The position numbers and the translations under genes were made by a program. From an uncultured Bacteroidota bacterium (GTDB lineage Bacteria; Bacteroidota; Bacteroidia; Flavobacteriales; Flavobacteriaceae), in contig CACIXU010000004.1 of assembly GCA_902590705.1 (NCBI GenBank), positions 1 through 64,000 on the forward strand: 64,000 bases of DNA, in the 5' to 3' direction. Positions 9,421 through 18,773 of the stretch are shown here, one piece after another; the stretch's first letter is position 1; each line of letters opens with the position of its first letter. Under the pieces are notes generated by a model. The model was given only the letters and a program-made list of their open reading frames with translations. It had not been told where the DNA came from and made no database searches.

Positions 9421-10680
9421 ATGTATCTTTTGAGATTCAGTTTATCTTTTATTTTCTTTTTTTCTTTTTTTAATAACCTAGTTGGTCAAGAATTTGATGT
9501 GCAAGCTGGAAAAAAGTTGTTCAATGCAAATTGTGCAGCCTGTCATAAGCTAAATAAAAAAGCTGTAGGTCCAGCATTAAGGGGTGTTTCTGCGAAATAT
9601 GATCGCGAATGGCTATATAGCTGGATTAAAAACAGTTCAGCTATGATTAAAGCTGGTGACCCTCAGGCAGTTGCTATTTGGGAGGAATACAATAAGGTTG
9701 CTATGAATGCCTATCCCCAATTTTCTAATTCAGATATTGATAACATACTTGCCTACACCGATTATATTCCGCCTGCTCCTGTTGCAGCTGTAACTGCTCC
9801 AGTGGTTACAAGTTCAGCCTCATCATCTGGATTTTCTAATAGTATCATTTTAGCTGCATTATCACTTGTTTTTTCTTTACTGGTAGTAATGTTGTTTTTA
9901 GTGCAAAAAACTCTAAAACGCATAGCTATTGCCTCTGGGGTTGATGTCACTCCCCCTGTTAAAGAAAAACGTCCTCCAATATGGCTAGTAATTGCAAAAA
10001 ATCAATTTTTAATCTTTCTGATGGTCATTGGCTTTTTATTAAGCAGTGCCTATTTTGTATATGGTTATTTAATGCAAATTGGAATTGACCAGGGGTATAT
10101 GCCAGTTCAGCCAATTCATTATTCTCATAAAATTCACTCGGGAGCGAATCAAATAGAATGTAAGTATTGTCATTCATCGGCAAGAGCCTCAAAGCATTCG
10201 GGAATACCATCCTTAAATGTTTGTATGAATTGTCATAAAAATATTGCAGAATACAACGGAGAAGAAGATTTAGAAAACGGTTACACTAAGGAATTTTACA
10301 CCAAGCAAATTAAAAAACTTTATGCCGCAGTCGGTTGGGACGAAGATAACCAAGTTTACACTGGGAAGTCACAACCTGTAAAGTGGGTGAGGATTCATAA
10401 TCTACCGGATTTCGTTTATTTTAATCATGCTCAGCACGTACAAGTAGGAGGTGTCGATTGTCAAACTTGTCATGGCCCTGTTGAAGAAATGGAAGTGATG
10501 TACCAACATTCTAGTTTGACAATGGGTTGGTGTATCAATTGTCACAGAGAAACAAATCTGAAAGTCCAAGACAACGAATATTATGCTAAAATACATGAAG
10601 AGCTATCAAAAAAATATGGTGTAGAACAACTTACTGTTGCCCAGATGGGTGGACTTGAGTGTGGAAAATGCCATTATTAA
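9421..10680 (+). CDS. actA: ActA: monoheme-pentaheme cytochrome c subunit of alternative complex III
   Basis: A 419-residue membrane-bound multiheme cytochrome. After a signal peptide (about 1-23) comes a class I cytochrome c domain with C38-A-A-C41-H42 and a likely Met ligand in Ala-Met-Asn-Ala-Tyr-Pro. Two hydrophobic segments follow, then five more CxxCH motifs (CKYCH, CMNCH, CQTCH, CINCH, CGKCH). Six hemes are therefore predicted: the ActA pentaheme module with an extra N-terminal monoheme domain. It passes electrons from the iron-sulfur subunit toward the oxidase. The ATG at 9421 is chosen because it starts the signal peptide; the TTG at 9376 would bury it. First gene of a tightly packed operon. 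Confidence 0.93.
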   Translation: MYLLRFSLSFIFFFSFFNNLVGQEFDVQAGKKLFNANCAACHKLNKKAVGPALRGVSAKYDREWLYSWIKNSSAMIKAGDPQAVAIWEEYNKVAMNAYPQFSNSDIDNILAYTDYIPPAPVAAVTAPVVTSSASSSGFSNSIILAALSLVFSLLVVMLFLVQKTLKRIAIASGVDVTPPVKEKRPPIWLVIAKNQFLIFLMVIGFLLSSAYFVYGYLMQIGIDQGYMPVQPIHYSHKIHSGANQIECKYCHSSARASKHSGIPSLNVCMNCHKNIAEYNGEEDLENGYTKEFYTKQIKKLYAAVGWDEDNQVYTGKSQPVKWVRIHNLPDFVYFNHAQHVQVGGVDCQTCHGPVEEMEVMYQHSSLTMGWCINCHRETNLKVQDNEYYAKIHEELSKKYGVEQLTVAQMGGLECGKCHY

Positions 10681-10698
10681 AAATTATTATAAAACCTT

Positions 10699-13600
10699 AT
10701 GTCACCAAAAAAAGTTTATTGGAAAAGCGTAGCTCAATTAGATGAGAGCAACGAGATAGTACATAAGCTTGAGAATAATGAGTTTGTCGAAAAAATTCCT
10801 GTTGATGAATTTCTCGGGGACGAGGACTCGACGAACCAGTACGCCACAAATAGGAGAGATTTTCTTAAATATGTTGGGTTTAGTACAGCAGCTGCGACAT
10901 TAGCCGCTTGTGAGGGACCAGTAATAAAATCTGTTCCATATGTGGTGCAGCCTGAACAAATTATCCCTGGAATTGCTAACTATTACGCTACTGCAATTGC
11001 AGATGGGTTCGATTTCGCAAGTATTTTGATAAAGACCAGGGAGGGTAGACCTATCAAGGTTGAAAGTAATTCAGACGCCTCCTCAATGGGATTTGCGAAT
11101 GCAAGAGTTCACGCCTCTGTTTTGTCACTCTATGACACAAAAAGATTGCAGGGTCCAAAAGTGGAAGGGAAAGATGTGAGTTGGAATGATTTTTACAGTC
11201 AGCTTGGAGCTAAGCTTAAGGCGATGGGTAATTCAGGTAAACCTGTAGTTATGTTAACTCAGACTTTTGCCAGCCCAACAACCCAAAGTATTTTGAAAAA
11301 ATTTATTAAGCAGTTTCCTAATATTCGTCATGTAACTTATGACGCAATTTCCTCAAGTGCTGCATTAGACGCATTTGAAAATATTTATGGTGTTAGAGCA
11401 TTAGCTGATTATGATTTTTCGAAGGCTGAAACGATCGTTTCAATTGCTGCTGATATTCTAGGTGATTGGCAAGGAGGAGGTTACGACGCGGGTTACGCAA
11501 AGGGAAGAGTACCCAAAAAAGACCGTGGAAAATCTATCATGTCCTATCATGCTCAGTTCGAGTCTAATTTGTCTCTTTCAGGAGCAAATGCTGATCATCG
11601 TTTTCCTATCGATCCTGCTTCTCAAAAAAAAGTAGTTGCTCAAATTTATGCTGGACTAACTGGTGTGTCTTTAAAAAGTGATTTGAACGGGGAATTAACC
11701 AAGACAGTTGCCGAAATTGTTCAAAGGTTAAAAACTGCTGGTGACAAAGGAGTAGTTGTTTCTGGGATTGATGATATCGCTGTTCAGGAGGTTATATTGG
11801 CAATTAATAATCATTTAGGCTCAAAAGCAATCAACGTCGCTCAGCCTAAACTAATCCGTAAGGGAAATAACTCAGAAATCATTAAGTTGGTGTCTAATAT
11901 TAAAAGCGGAGAAGTCAAAGGGTTGATAACGGCGGGAATAAATCCTGGATTTACCCTACCAAATGCCGATGAATTCCTTGAAGCTTTTGAAAAATTAGAA
12001 TTATCTGTTGCATTTGCTACCAAAGTAGATGAGACAGCGGCTGCAGCTCAATTTATAGGGGCTACCTCTCATTACCTTGAAAGTTGGGGAGATTATGAAT
12101 TCAAAAAAGGGCACTTTGCATTAGCACAACCAACCATAAAACCACTTTTCGATACTCAGCAATTTCAGGATGTACTATTGAAATTAATGAAGACAAAAAC
12201 TAATTACCACCAAGAGATTAAATCCTTCTGGAAGGAAAATGTATTATTAGAAAAAACTTGGAATCAATCTCTTCACGATGGTTTTTTAACTACAGATTCA
12301 AGCATAGAATTTAATTCATCTTACATTGATGTCAGTGATCAGATTAATAAATTATCTCTGTCAACCTCTAATGGACTGTCACTAGTGCTTTATACAAAAA
12401 CTGGAATGGGAGACGGTCAACAAGCTAACAATCCTTGGTTACAGGAATTCCCCGACCCTATATCTAGAATTTCCTGGGATAACTATCTTACTGTTTCTGC
12501 AGTTGATGCAAAGGAAATAGGGCTTAAAAATATTAATGTTTCTAATGGAGCTTTAAATGGAAGTTATGCTCAAGTCTCTGTTAGAGATAAGACAATTACT
12601 GCTCCAGTATTGATTCAGCCAGGTCAAGCCAAAGGCACTATTGGGCTTGCATTTGGTTATGGCGAAAGAAAGGGGTTACAAGAGGAAATGCAAGTTGGAG
12701 TTAATGCCTACCCATTTTACAATAACTTCGATTCTATTCAAGATGTGAGTATTAAACCAGCTGACGGATATCATGAATTTGCTTGTGTTCAGTTACATAA
12801 TACATTAATGGGCAGAGGTGATATTATAAAAGAGACTACTTTGGAAATTTTTAATACAAAAGATAAAGAAGATTGGAACCCAGTTCCAAAAGTTTCTAAA
12901 AACCACATGGAATATGAAGTTACCTCTTCAGAGGTAGACATGTGGCAATCTTTTGACCGATCTATAGGACATCATTTTAACCTCTCAATAGATTTAAATT
13001 CCTGTACAGGTTGTGGAGCTTGTGTCATCGCTTGTCATGCAGAAAATAATGTTCCTGTAGTTGGAAAAGATGAAGTAAGAAAATCAAGAGATATGCACTG
13101 GTTAAGAATTGACCGCTATTACTCATCAGGTGAATCATTCAAAGCAGATGACCAAACTAAAGAAGATATTGATGGTTTAGGAGATTCCCTTTCGACATTT
13201 GGAAAAATGGAACAAGCCTCGGAGAACCCTCAAGTCGCATTTCAGCCTGTGATGTGTCAGCATTGTAACCATGCTCCATGTGAGACAGTTTGCCCTGTGG
13301 CAGCATCTTCTCATGGACGTCAAGGACAAAACCACATGGCATATAATAGATGTGTTGGAACGCGCTATTGTGCTAATAACTGTCCTTATAAAGTCAGAAG
13401 ATTTAATTGGTTCTTGTATAACAAAAATGATGAGTTTGACTATCATATGAATAATGATCTAGGTCGAATGGTATTAAATCCTGATGTGGTTGTAAGATCA
13501 AGAGGGGTCATGGAAAAATGTTCCTTTTGTATTCAAATGACTCAAAAAACTATTTTGGATGCGAAGTTAGACGGTAGACAGATCGAAGACGGTGAATTCC

Positions 13601-13779
13601 AAACAGCTTGTTCCAACGCATGTAGTAGTGGGGCGATTACTTTCGGCGACGTCAACGATAAATCCAGTAAGATAGCAATGCTGAGAGAAGAGGACAGAAT
13701 GTATCACTTGCTTGAAAGTGTCGGAACTAAACCTAATGTTATGTACCAGACAAAAGTTAGAAATGCAGATCAAACCTAA
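10699..13779 (+). CDS. actB: ActB: molybdopterin-like plus iron-sulfur subunit of alternative complex III
   Basis: A 1026-residue fusion. Residues 1-50 are a charged extension before a Tat motif (Arg52-Arg53-Asp-Phe-Leu-Lys) and a lipobox with Cys71; this long pre-Tat extension is a known feature of such subunits. Residues about 75-740 have the fold of molybdopterin oxidoreductases, but the family is thought to carry no molybdenum cofactor. From C769 four cysteine clusters follow (CTGCGAC, CQHCNHAPC, CVGTRYC, CSFC plus CSNAC), enough for three 4Fe-4S and one 3Fe-4S centre. The electron wire runs from menaquinol in ActC/ActF to ActA. It faces the periplasm after Tat export. Confidence 0.93.
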   Translation: MSPKKVYWKSVAQLDESNEIVHKLENNEFVEKIPVDEFLGDEDSTNQYATNRRDFLKYVGFSTAAATLAACEGPVIKSVPYVVQPEQIIPGIANYYATAIADGFDFASILIKTREGRPIKVESNSDASSMGFANARVHASVLSLYDTKRLQGPKVEGKDVSWNDFYSQLGAKLKAMGNSGKPVVMLTQTFASPTTQSILKKFIKQFPNIRHVTYDAISSSAALDAFENIYGVRALADYDFSKAETIVSIAADILGDWQGGGYDAGYAKGRVPKKDRGKSIMSYHAQFESNLSLSGANADHRFPIDPASQKKVVAQIYAGLTGVSLKSDLNGELTKTVAEIVQRLKTAGDKGVVVSGIDDIAVQEVILAINNHLGSKAINVAQPKLIRKGNNSEIIKLVSNIKSGEVKGLITAGINPGFTLPNADEFLEAFEKLELSVAFATKVDETAAAAQFIGATSHYLESWGDYEFKKGHFALAQPTIKPLFDTQQFQDVLLKLMKTKTNYHQEIKSFWKENVLLEKTWNQSLHDGFLTTDSSIEFNSSYIDVSDQINKLSLSTSNGLSLVLYTKTGMGDGQQANNPWLQEFPDPISRISWDNYLTVSAVDAKEIGLKNINVSNGALNGSYAQVSVRDKTITAPVLIQPGQAKGTIGLAFGYGERKGLQEEMQVGVNAYPFYNNFDSIQDVSIKPADGYHEFACVQLHNTLMGRGDIIKETTLEIFNTKDKEDWNPVPKVSKNHMEYEVTSSEVDMWQSFDRSIGHHFNLSIDLNSCTGCGACVIACHAENNVPVVGKDEVRKSRDMHWLRIDRYYSSGESFKADDQTKEDIDGLGDSLSTFGKMEQASENPQVAFQPVMCQHCNHAPCETVCPVAASSHGRQGQNHMAYNRCVGTRYCANNCPYKVRRFNWFLYNKNDEFDYHMNNDLGRMVLNPDVVVRSRGVMEKCSFCIQMTQKTILDAKLDGRQIEDGEFQTACSNACSSGAITFGDVNDKSSKIAMLREEDRMYHLLESVGTKPNVMYQTKVRNADQT

Positions 13780-13798
13780 GAATTAGAAAAACAATCGT

Positions 13799-15184
13799 AT
13801 GGCATCTCATTACGAAGCACCTTTAAGAAAACCGTTAGTAACTGGTGATAAGTCTTATCACGACGTTACTGTAGATGTGGCTGCACCGGTAGAGGGTAAA
13901 GCCAATAGACAGTGGTGGATTGTTTTCGGTATTTCACTCACTGCATTCCTATGGGGATTAGGGTGTATTACCTATACTATTGGTACTGGGATTGGAACTT
14001 GGGGTTTAAATAAAACAGTAGGTTGGGCCTGGGATATCACCAACTTTGTTTGGTGGGTAGGAATTGGTCATGCAGGGACCTTAATTTCTGCAGTTCTTTT
14101 GATTTTTCGACAAAAATGGAGAATGGCGATTAACCGTTCTGCTGAGGCCATGACTATTTTTTCTGTAATTCAGGCAGGATTATTTCCCATAATCCACATG
14201 GGTCGACCTTGGTTGGCTTATTGGGTTTTACCCATTCCTAATACTTTTGGTTCACTTTGGGTAAATTTCAATTCTCCATTACTTTGGGATGTTTTTGCAA
14301 TATCAACTTATTTATCTGTATCACTGGTTTTTTGGTGGACGGGACTGTTACCTGATTTTGCAATGATTCGAGACAGAGCCATAAAGCCCTTTAAAAAGAA
14401 AATATATAGCCTATTGAGTTTTGGCTGGTCAGGAAGAGCAAAGGATTGGCAAAGATTTGAAGAAGTCTCATTAGTTTTGGCAGGGTTAGCGACACCTCTT
14501 GTACTATCTGTTCATACAATTGTATCATTTGACTTTGCCACCTCTGTTATTCCTGGATGGCATACTACTATTTTTCCTCCTTACTTTGTAGCTGGAGCAA
14601 TTTTTTCTGGTTTCGCAATGGTTAATACGCTTTTAATAATAATGAGAAAAGTATCCCATCTAGAAGATTATATTACCATACAGCATATTGAATTGATGAA
14701 TATTGTTATTATGATTACAGGTTCAATTGTTGGTGTTGCCTACATAACTGAGTTGTTTATAGCTTGGTATTCAGGAGTGGAGTACGAACAATATGCGTTT
14801 TTAAACAGAGCTACTGGACCCTATTGGTGGGCTTATTGGTCGATGATGACCTGTAATGTCTTTTCACCTCAGTTTATGTGGTTCAAGAAGCTTAGGACTA
14901 GTATTGTTTTTTCATTCATTATATCTATTGTTGTTAATATTGGTATGTGGTTTGAGCGATTTGTAATCATTGTCACTTCCTTGCACCGAGATTATCTTCC
15001 ATCTTCTTGGACGATGTTCTCTCCAACTTTTGTAGATATAGGAATTTTTATAGGGACAATTGGGTTTTTCTTTGTACTCTTTTTACTTTACGCTAGAAAT
15101 TTTCCTGTGATTGCTCAGGCAGAAGTTAAGAGTATATTGAAGTCCTCTGGAGAAAAATATAAAAAATTAAGAGACAATAAATGA
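13799..15184 (+). CDS. actC: ActC: NrfD-like quinol-oxidising membrane subunit
   Basis: A 461-residue integral membrane protein with about ten hydrophobic helices, of the NrfD/PsrC family. Conserved-looking features include the Trp-rich loop near residues 80-95 with Gly-His-Ala-Gly and the His-Met-Gly-Arg-Pro-Trp loop near 137. In alternative complex III, ActC and ActF are the two quinone-site subunits and exchange electrons with the ActB iron-sulfur centres. Its last four bases overlap the actD start (ATGA), indicating translational coupling. Confidence 0.93.
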   Translation: MASHYEAPLRKPLVTGDKSYHDVTVDVAAPVEGKANRQWWIVFGISLTAFLWGLGCITYTIGTGIGTWGLNKTVGWAWDITNFVWWVGIGHAGTLISAVLLIFRQKWRMAINRSAEAMTIFSVIQAGLFPIIHMGRPWLAYWVLPIPNTFGSLWVNFNSPLLWDVFAISTYLSVSLVFWWTGLLPDFAMIRDRAIKPFKKKIYSLLSFGWSGRAKDWQRFEEVSLVLAGLATPLVLSVHTIVSFDFATSVIPGWHTTIFPPYFVAGAIFSGFAMVNTLLIIMRKVSHLEDYITIQHIELMNIVIMITGSIVGVAYITELFIAWYSGVEYEQYAFLNRATGPYWWAYWSMMTCNVFSPQFMWFKKLRTSIVFSFIISIVVNIGMWFERFVIIVTSLHRDYLPSSWTMFSPTFVDIGIFIGTIGFFFVLFLLYARNFPVIAQAEVKSILKSSGEKYKKLRDNK

Positions 15185-15720
15185 GCAGTAATAAGGTAAT
15201 ACACGCTTTATATGACGATGATGACATATTGTTATCTGCGGTCAAATCAATCAAAGAGGGTAAATACCATATTGAGGAAGTTTACACTCCTTTTCCTGTC
15301 CATGGACTTGATAAAGTGTTGGGACTTGCTGAAACAAGAATCTCTATTATGGCTTTTATTTATGGCTGCATTGGATTTTCTGTCTCAATTTTGATGATGA
15401 ATTATATAATGATAGAGGATTGGCCACAAAATATAGGGGGGAAACCTAGTTTTTCATATATAGAGAATATGCCAGCATTTGTTCCAATTATGTTTGAATT
15501 GACTGTGTTTTTCGCAGCTCACTTAATGGTGATTACTTTTTACTTAAGAAGTAAATTGTGGCCTTTTAAGAAAGCTGAAAATCCGAACCCTTTAACTACT
15601 GACGATAAGTTTTTAATTGAAGTTGAATTACTTAATAACGAAAAAGAGCTAAATGCATTGCTAAAAAAAACAGGAGCAATTGATATTAATATTATACAGA
15701 AACAAGACGATCATGAATAG
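15181..15720 (+). CDS. actD: ActD: DUF3341 membrane subunit of alternative complex III
   Basis: A 179-residue protein with a soluble N-terminal alpha/beta region (about 1-55) containing the motif Tyr-Thr-Pro-Phe-Pro-Val-His-Gly, followed by two transmembrane helices around residues 58-80 and 98-120. This is the DUF3341 layout of ActD. It carries no cofactor and is structural in the complex. It overlaps actC by 4 nt and actE by 8 nt. Confidence 0.9.
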   Translation: MSSNKVIHALYDDDDILLSAVKSIKEGKYHIEEVYTPFPVHGLDKVLGLAETRISIMAFIYGCIGFSVSILMMNYIMIEDWPQNIGGKPSFSYIENMPAFVPIMFELTVFFAAHLMVITFYLRSKLWPFKKAENPNPLTTDDKFLIEVELLNNEKELNALLKKTGAIDINIIQKQDDHE

Positions 15721-16267
15721 AATTACCTACTTATCGATTTTGATTATGATTCTATTTGGAGTTCAATCCTGTTATAATCCTTCAAAACCAAACTATCAGT
15801 ATTTTCCTAATATGTATGAGCCTGTAGGTTATGAGACTTACGCAGACTCAGATGCGTTTGCCAATGGTATAGAGGCTCAGCTTCCCGTTGAGGGGACCAT
15901 TAATCGAGGGTGGCAACCATACGATTTTCCTGATAGCAATGAGGGCTATGAGGCCGCTAAAGCCAACTTAATCTCCCCTTTAGAAGTCAGTGTTGATCAT
16001 CAAAAACAAGGTAAGGAGCTTTATGGAATTTATTGTGCCGTATGTCATGGAGACAAAGGAGATGGACAGGGAATATTGATGACAAGAGAAAAATATTTAG
16101 GGGTACCAAGCTATGCTGATCGAGAAATAAATCCAGGAAGTATCTATCACGTTTTAATGTATGGTAAAAATGCAATGGGCTCTCATGCGGGTCAAGTTAA
16201 CGCTACGGAAAGATGGCAAATTGCTCAACATGTGATGCAATTGAGACAAGACCTTTTAAAAAAATAA
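15713..16267 (+). CDS. actE: ActE: monoheme cytochrome c lipoprotein of alternative complex III
   Basis: A 184-residue exported cytochrome. The ATG at 15713 gives a compact signal sequence ending in Gln-Ser-Cys, a lipobox, so the mature protein is probably lipid-anchored. A single heme motif Cys-Ala-Val-Cys-His lies near residue 108, and Ala-Met-Gly-Ser-His near residue 155 is the likely Met-ligand region. ActE is the second cytochrome subunit of the complex and a candidate electron exit. An upstream in-frame ATG at 15680 lies deep in actD and would displace the signal peptide, so it is rejected. Confidence 0.92.
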   Translation: MNRITYLSILIMILFGVQSCYNPSKPNYQYFPNMYEPVGYETYADSDAFANGIEAQLPVEGTINRGWQPYDFPDSNEGYEAAKANLISPLEVSVDHQKQGKELYGIYCAVCHGDKGDGQGILMTREKYLGVPSYADREINPGSIYHVLMYGKNAMGSHAGQVNATERWQIAQHVMQLRQDLLKK

Positions 16268-16279
16268 TTTATTAACGGT

Positions 16280-17668
16280 ATGTATACATTCACAAATAAA
16301 TTAAGAAACCTTTCCATCATTCTCATGGTCGCTGGATTTTTGGGTTTGACTTACGGGTTTTTATCTGCTCCAAATACTATAGAAGATGCTCAGGCTATGG
16401 TTGATGATACGCATCATGGAGATGGACATGGAGCAAGTCACGGAGAAGCTACTCCTGATAGTGATCATAAAGAATCTCATGCCGATGAAAAACATCATCA
16501 TCATCAGGCCTCAGCTCACGGTGAACAAGATGGTAATGATCATAGTCAAGAACATGCTGGTGATCACCACGGAGAACATTTATTACACCAATTACAAAAC
16601 AAGCCATGGGCTGCCCTTTACGTTGCGGCTTTCTTTTTTATGATGATTGCTCTTGGAACACTTGCATTCTATGCCATAAATCGTGCAGCTCAAGCAGGAT
16701 GGTCTCCAGCCCTCTTTAGGGTAATGGAAGGAATCACCGCATACCTATTACCAGGTGCGTTGATTGTATTTATTATTTTAGGGCTATCCGGAATGCACTT
16801 CAATCACTTATTTATCTGGATGGATCCAGAAGTCGTAGCTCATGATAAATTAATTCAAGGGAAAGCGGGTTTCCTTAATGTTCCAGGCTTTATGATACGA
16901 GCACTAATCTATATTTCAGGATGGGTGACTTACCGTTATTTTTCTAGAAAATTCTCTCTGGCTCAAGATAAGGCTCAAGATATTTCTAATCACAAAAAAA
17001 ACTTTAGAATTTCCGCTGGATTTCTGGTATTTTTCATTGTAACTGAATCCATGATGTCATGGGACTGGATAATGTCAATTGATCCACACTGGTTTAGTAC
17101 TTTATTTGGTTGGTATGTTTTTGCTAGTATGTTTGTATCTGGAATCACGACCATTGCATTGATAGCTATATACCTTAAGACTAAAGGATATCTTGAGAAG
17201 GTTAACGACAGTCATATTCACGACCTCGGAAAATTCATGTTCGGGGTGAGTATTTTTTGGACGTATTTATGGTTTTCCCAATTTATGCTGATATGGTATT
17301 CGAATATTCCTGAAGAGGTCACTTATTTTATTACAAGGATTGAGGACTATAAAATTCCTTTCTTTGGAATGGTAGTTATGAACTTCATTTTCCCCCTATT
17401 GATTTTGATGAATAGCGACTATAAAAGAGTAAATTATATCATTGTTATGACTGGTATTGTCCTTTTATTGGGTCACTATATTGACGTTTTCAATATGATT
17501 ATGCCCTCAGCAGTAGGGGATCAATGGTTTATTGGAATAGCTGAGATAGGAGGATTTTTATTCTTCTTGGGTCTATTTATTTTTGTTGTATTTAAAGAAA
17601 TTTCGAAAGCACCGCTTCACGCTGTTGGAGATCCATTCATGGGTGAGAGTGAGCGCTTTCATTATTAA
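16280..17668 (+). CDS. actF: ActF: second NrfD-like quinone-binding subunit with a histidine-rich loop
   Basis: A 462-residue membrane protein of about ten helices, paralogous in fold to ActC. Between the first helix (about 10-30) and the second (about 110-130) lies a hydrophilic segment with 17 histidines between residues 45 and 103, mixed with Asp, Glu and Gly. The rest keeps the ActF pattern, including Gly-Met-His-Phe-Asn-His-Leu and the Trp-Asp-Trp-Ile-Met-Ser-Ile-Asp-Pro-His-Trp-Phe stretch. The histidine segment could bind copper or zinc, perhaps serving the nearby oxidase, but that is inference. Last act gene; coxB starts 19 nt later. Confidence 0.93.
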   Translation: MYTFTNKLRNLSIILMVAGFLGLTYGFLSAPNTIEDAQAMVDDTHHGDGHGASHGEATPDSDHKESHADEKHHHHQASAHGEQDGNDHSQEHAGDHHGEHLLHQLQNKPWAALYVAAFFFMMIALGTLAFYAINRAAQAGWSPALFRVMEGITAYLLPGALIVFIILGLSGMHFNHLFIWMDPEVVAHDKLIQGKAGFLNVPGFMIRALIYISGWVTYRYFSRKFSLAQDKAQDISNHKKNFRISAGFLVFFIVTESMMSWDWIMSIDPHWFSTLFGWYVFASMFVSGITTIALIAIYLKTKGYLEKVNDSHIHDLGKFMFGVSIFWTYLWFSQFMLIWYSNIPEEVTYFITRIEDYKIPFFGMVVMNFIFPLLILMNSDYKRVNYIIVMTGIVLLLGHYIDVFNMIMPSAVGDQWFIGIAEIGGFLFFLGLFIFVVFKEISKAPLHAVGDPFMGESERFHY

Positions 17669-17687
17669 TGATTAATGGTTTAGATAA

Positions 17688-18752
17688 ATGACGATTTTAT
17701 TGACAATTACGGTTCTGGTTTTAATTTCGATTTCCATTTGGCAAATCACTAAAATATTTGAGTTGTCTCAACCAAAAAAAGTCAACACACAAGTCGCCGA
17801 CGATAATGATAATCAATGGAATGGACAGCTGATGTTTGCCTTTTTAATTTTTATTTATGGCATTACATTGTTTTCTTTCTGGAGGTGGGGAGACGTAATG
17901 TTACCTAGTTCCTCGTCAGAACATGGTATTGAATATGATAATCTTCTCTGGATTTCATTTGCTATTATCTTTTTTACTCAGACCATAACCCAAGGATTGT
18001 TACATTATTTTGCCTACAAGTATAGAGGAGAGAAAGGGAAAAAAGCATTATTTTACTCAGATAATGACCGTCTTGAAGCTATCTGGACTATTATTCCAGT
18101 TTTTGTGCTTGCAGGTTTAATTTTATATGGTTTATATACTTGGACGGACATAATGACCGTCGAAGAAAATGAAGAAGCTTTAGTCGTTGAACTGTATGCT
18201 CAGCAGTTTAATTGGAAAGCAAGATATGCTGGAGATGATGGGGTTTTGGGCGATGCTAATGTTCGGTTTTTACAAGACTTTGAAGGGAAGAATTTAGTTG
18301 GAATTGATGCAACCGATCCTAACGGATTTGACGATGTTGTAGTTCAGGAATTACATTTACCTGCAGGGAGAGAAGTAATTTTTAAAATGCGTTCTCAGGA
18401 TGTTCTCCATTCGGCCTACATGCCTCACTTTAGGGCACAGATGAACTGTGTTCCTGGAATGATTACTGAATTTGCTTTTACCCCAACAGTTACAACTGAG
18501 GAAATAAGACAGACTGATGCTATGAGAGCTAAGGTTAAAAAGATTAACAAAATTAGAAGAGAAAATAGTGAAGCATTACTTGCTAAAGGTGAAGAACCAT
18601 TAGAACCATATGTTTTCGATTATTTGTTACTTTGTAATAAGATTTGTGGAGCATCTCATTACAATATGCAAATGAAAATAATTGTCGAGACTCCACAAGA
18701 ATTTGAAAAATGGATGACTGATCAGCAAACTTTTGCTGAGTTCATCCAATAA
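17688..18752 (+). CDS. coxB: Cytochrome c oxidase subunit II (CuA)
   Basis: A 354-residue membrane protein with hydrophobic segments near 1-20, 47-66, 88-108 and 134-152 and a periplasmic cupredoxin domain. The CuA ligands are visible: His241 in Val-Leu-His-Ser-Ala-Tyr-Met-Pro, then C316, C320, H324 and M327. There is no C-terminal cytochrome c domain, so this is an aa3 rather than caa3 form and electrons must come from the Act hemes. An extra charged helix (about 280-300) interrupts the cupredoxin. Co-transcribed with the act genes. Confidence 0.95.
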   Translation: MTILLTITVLVLISISIWQITKIFELSQPKKVNTQVADDNDNQWNGQLMFAFLIFIYGITLFSFWRWGDVMLPSSSSEHGIEYDNLLWISFAIIFFTQTITQGLLHYFAYKYRGEKGKKALFYSDNDRLEAIWTIIPVFVLAGLILYGLYTWTDIMTVEENEEALVVELYAQQFNWKARYAGDDGVLGDANVRFLQDFEGKNLVGIDATDPNGFDDVVVQELHLPAGREVIFKMRSQDVLHSAYMPHFRAQMNCVPGMITEFAFTPTVTTEEIRQTDAMRAKVKKINKIRRENSEALLAKGEEPLEPYVFDYLLLCNKICGASHYNMQMKIIVETPQEFEKWMTDQQTFAEFIQ

Positions 18753-18773
18753 TTAATTAAATAAATTTAGATT

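Noticed and set aside
13177..13446. 89-codon open frame opposite the ActB iron-sulfur region
   Set aside because: Shadow of cysteine-rich coding sequence, no features of its own.
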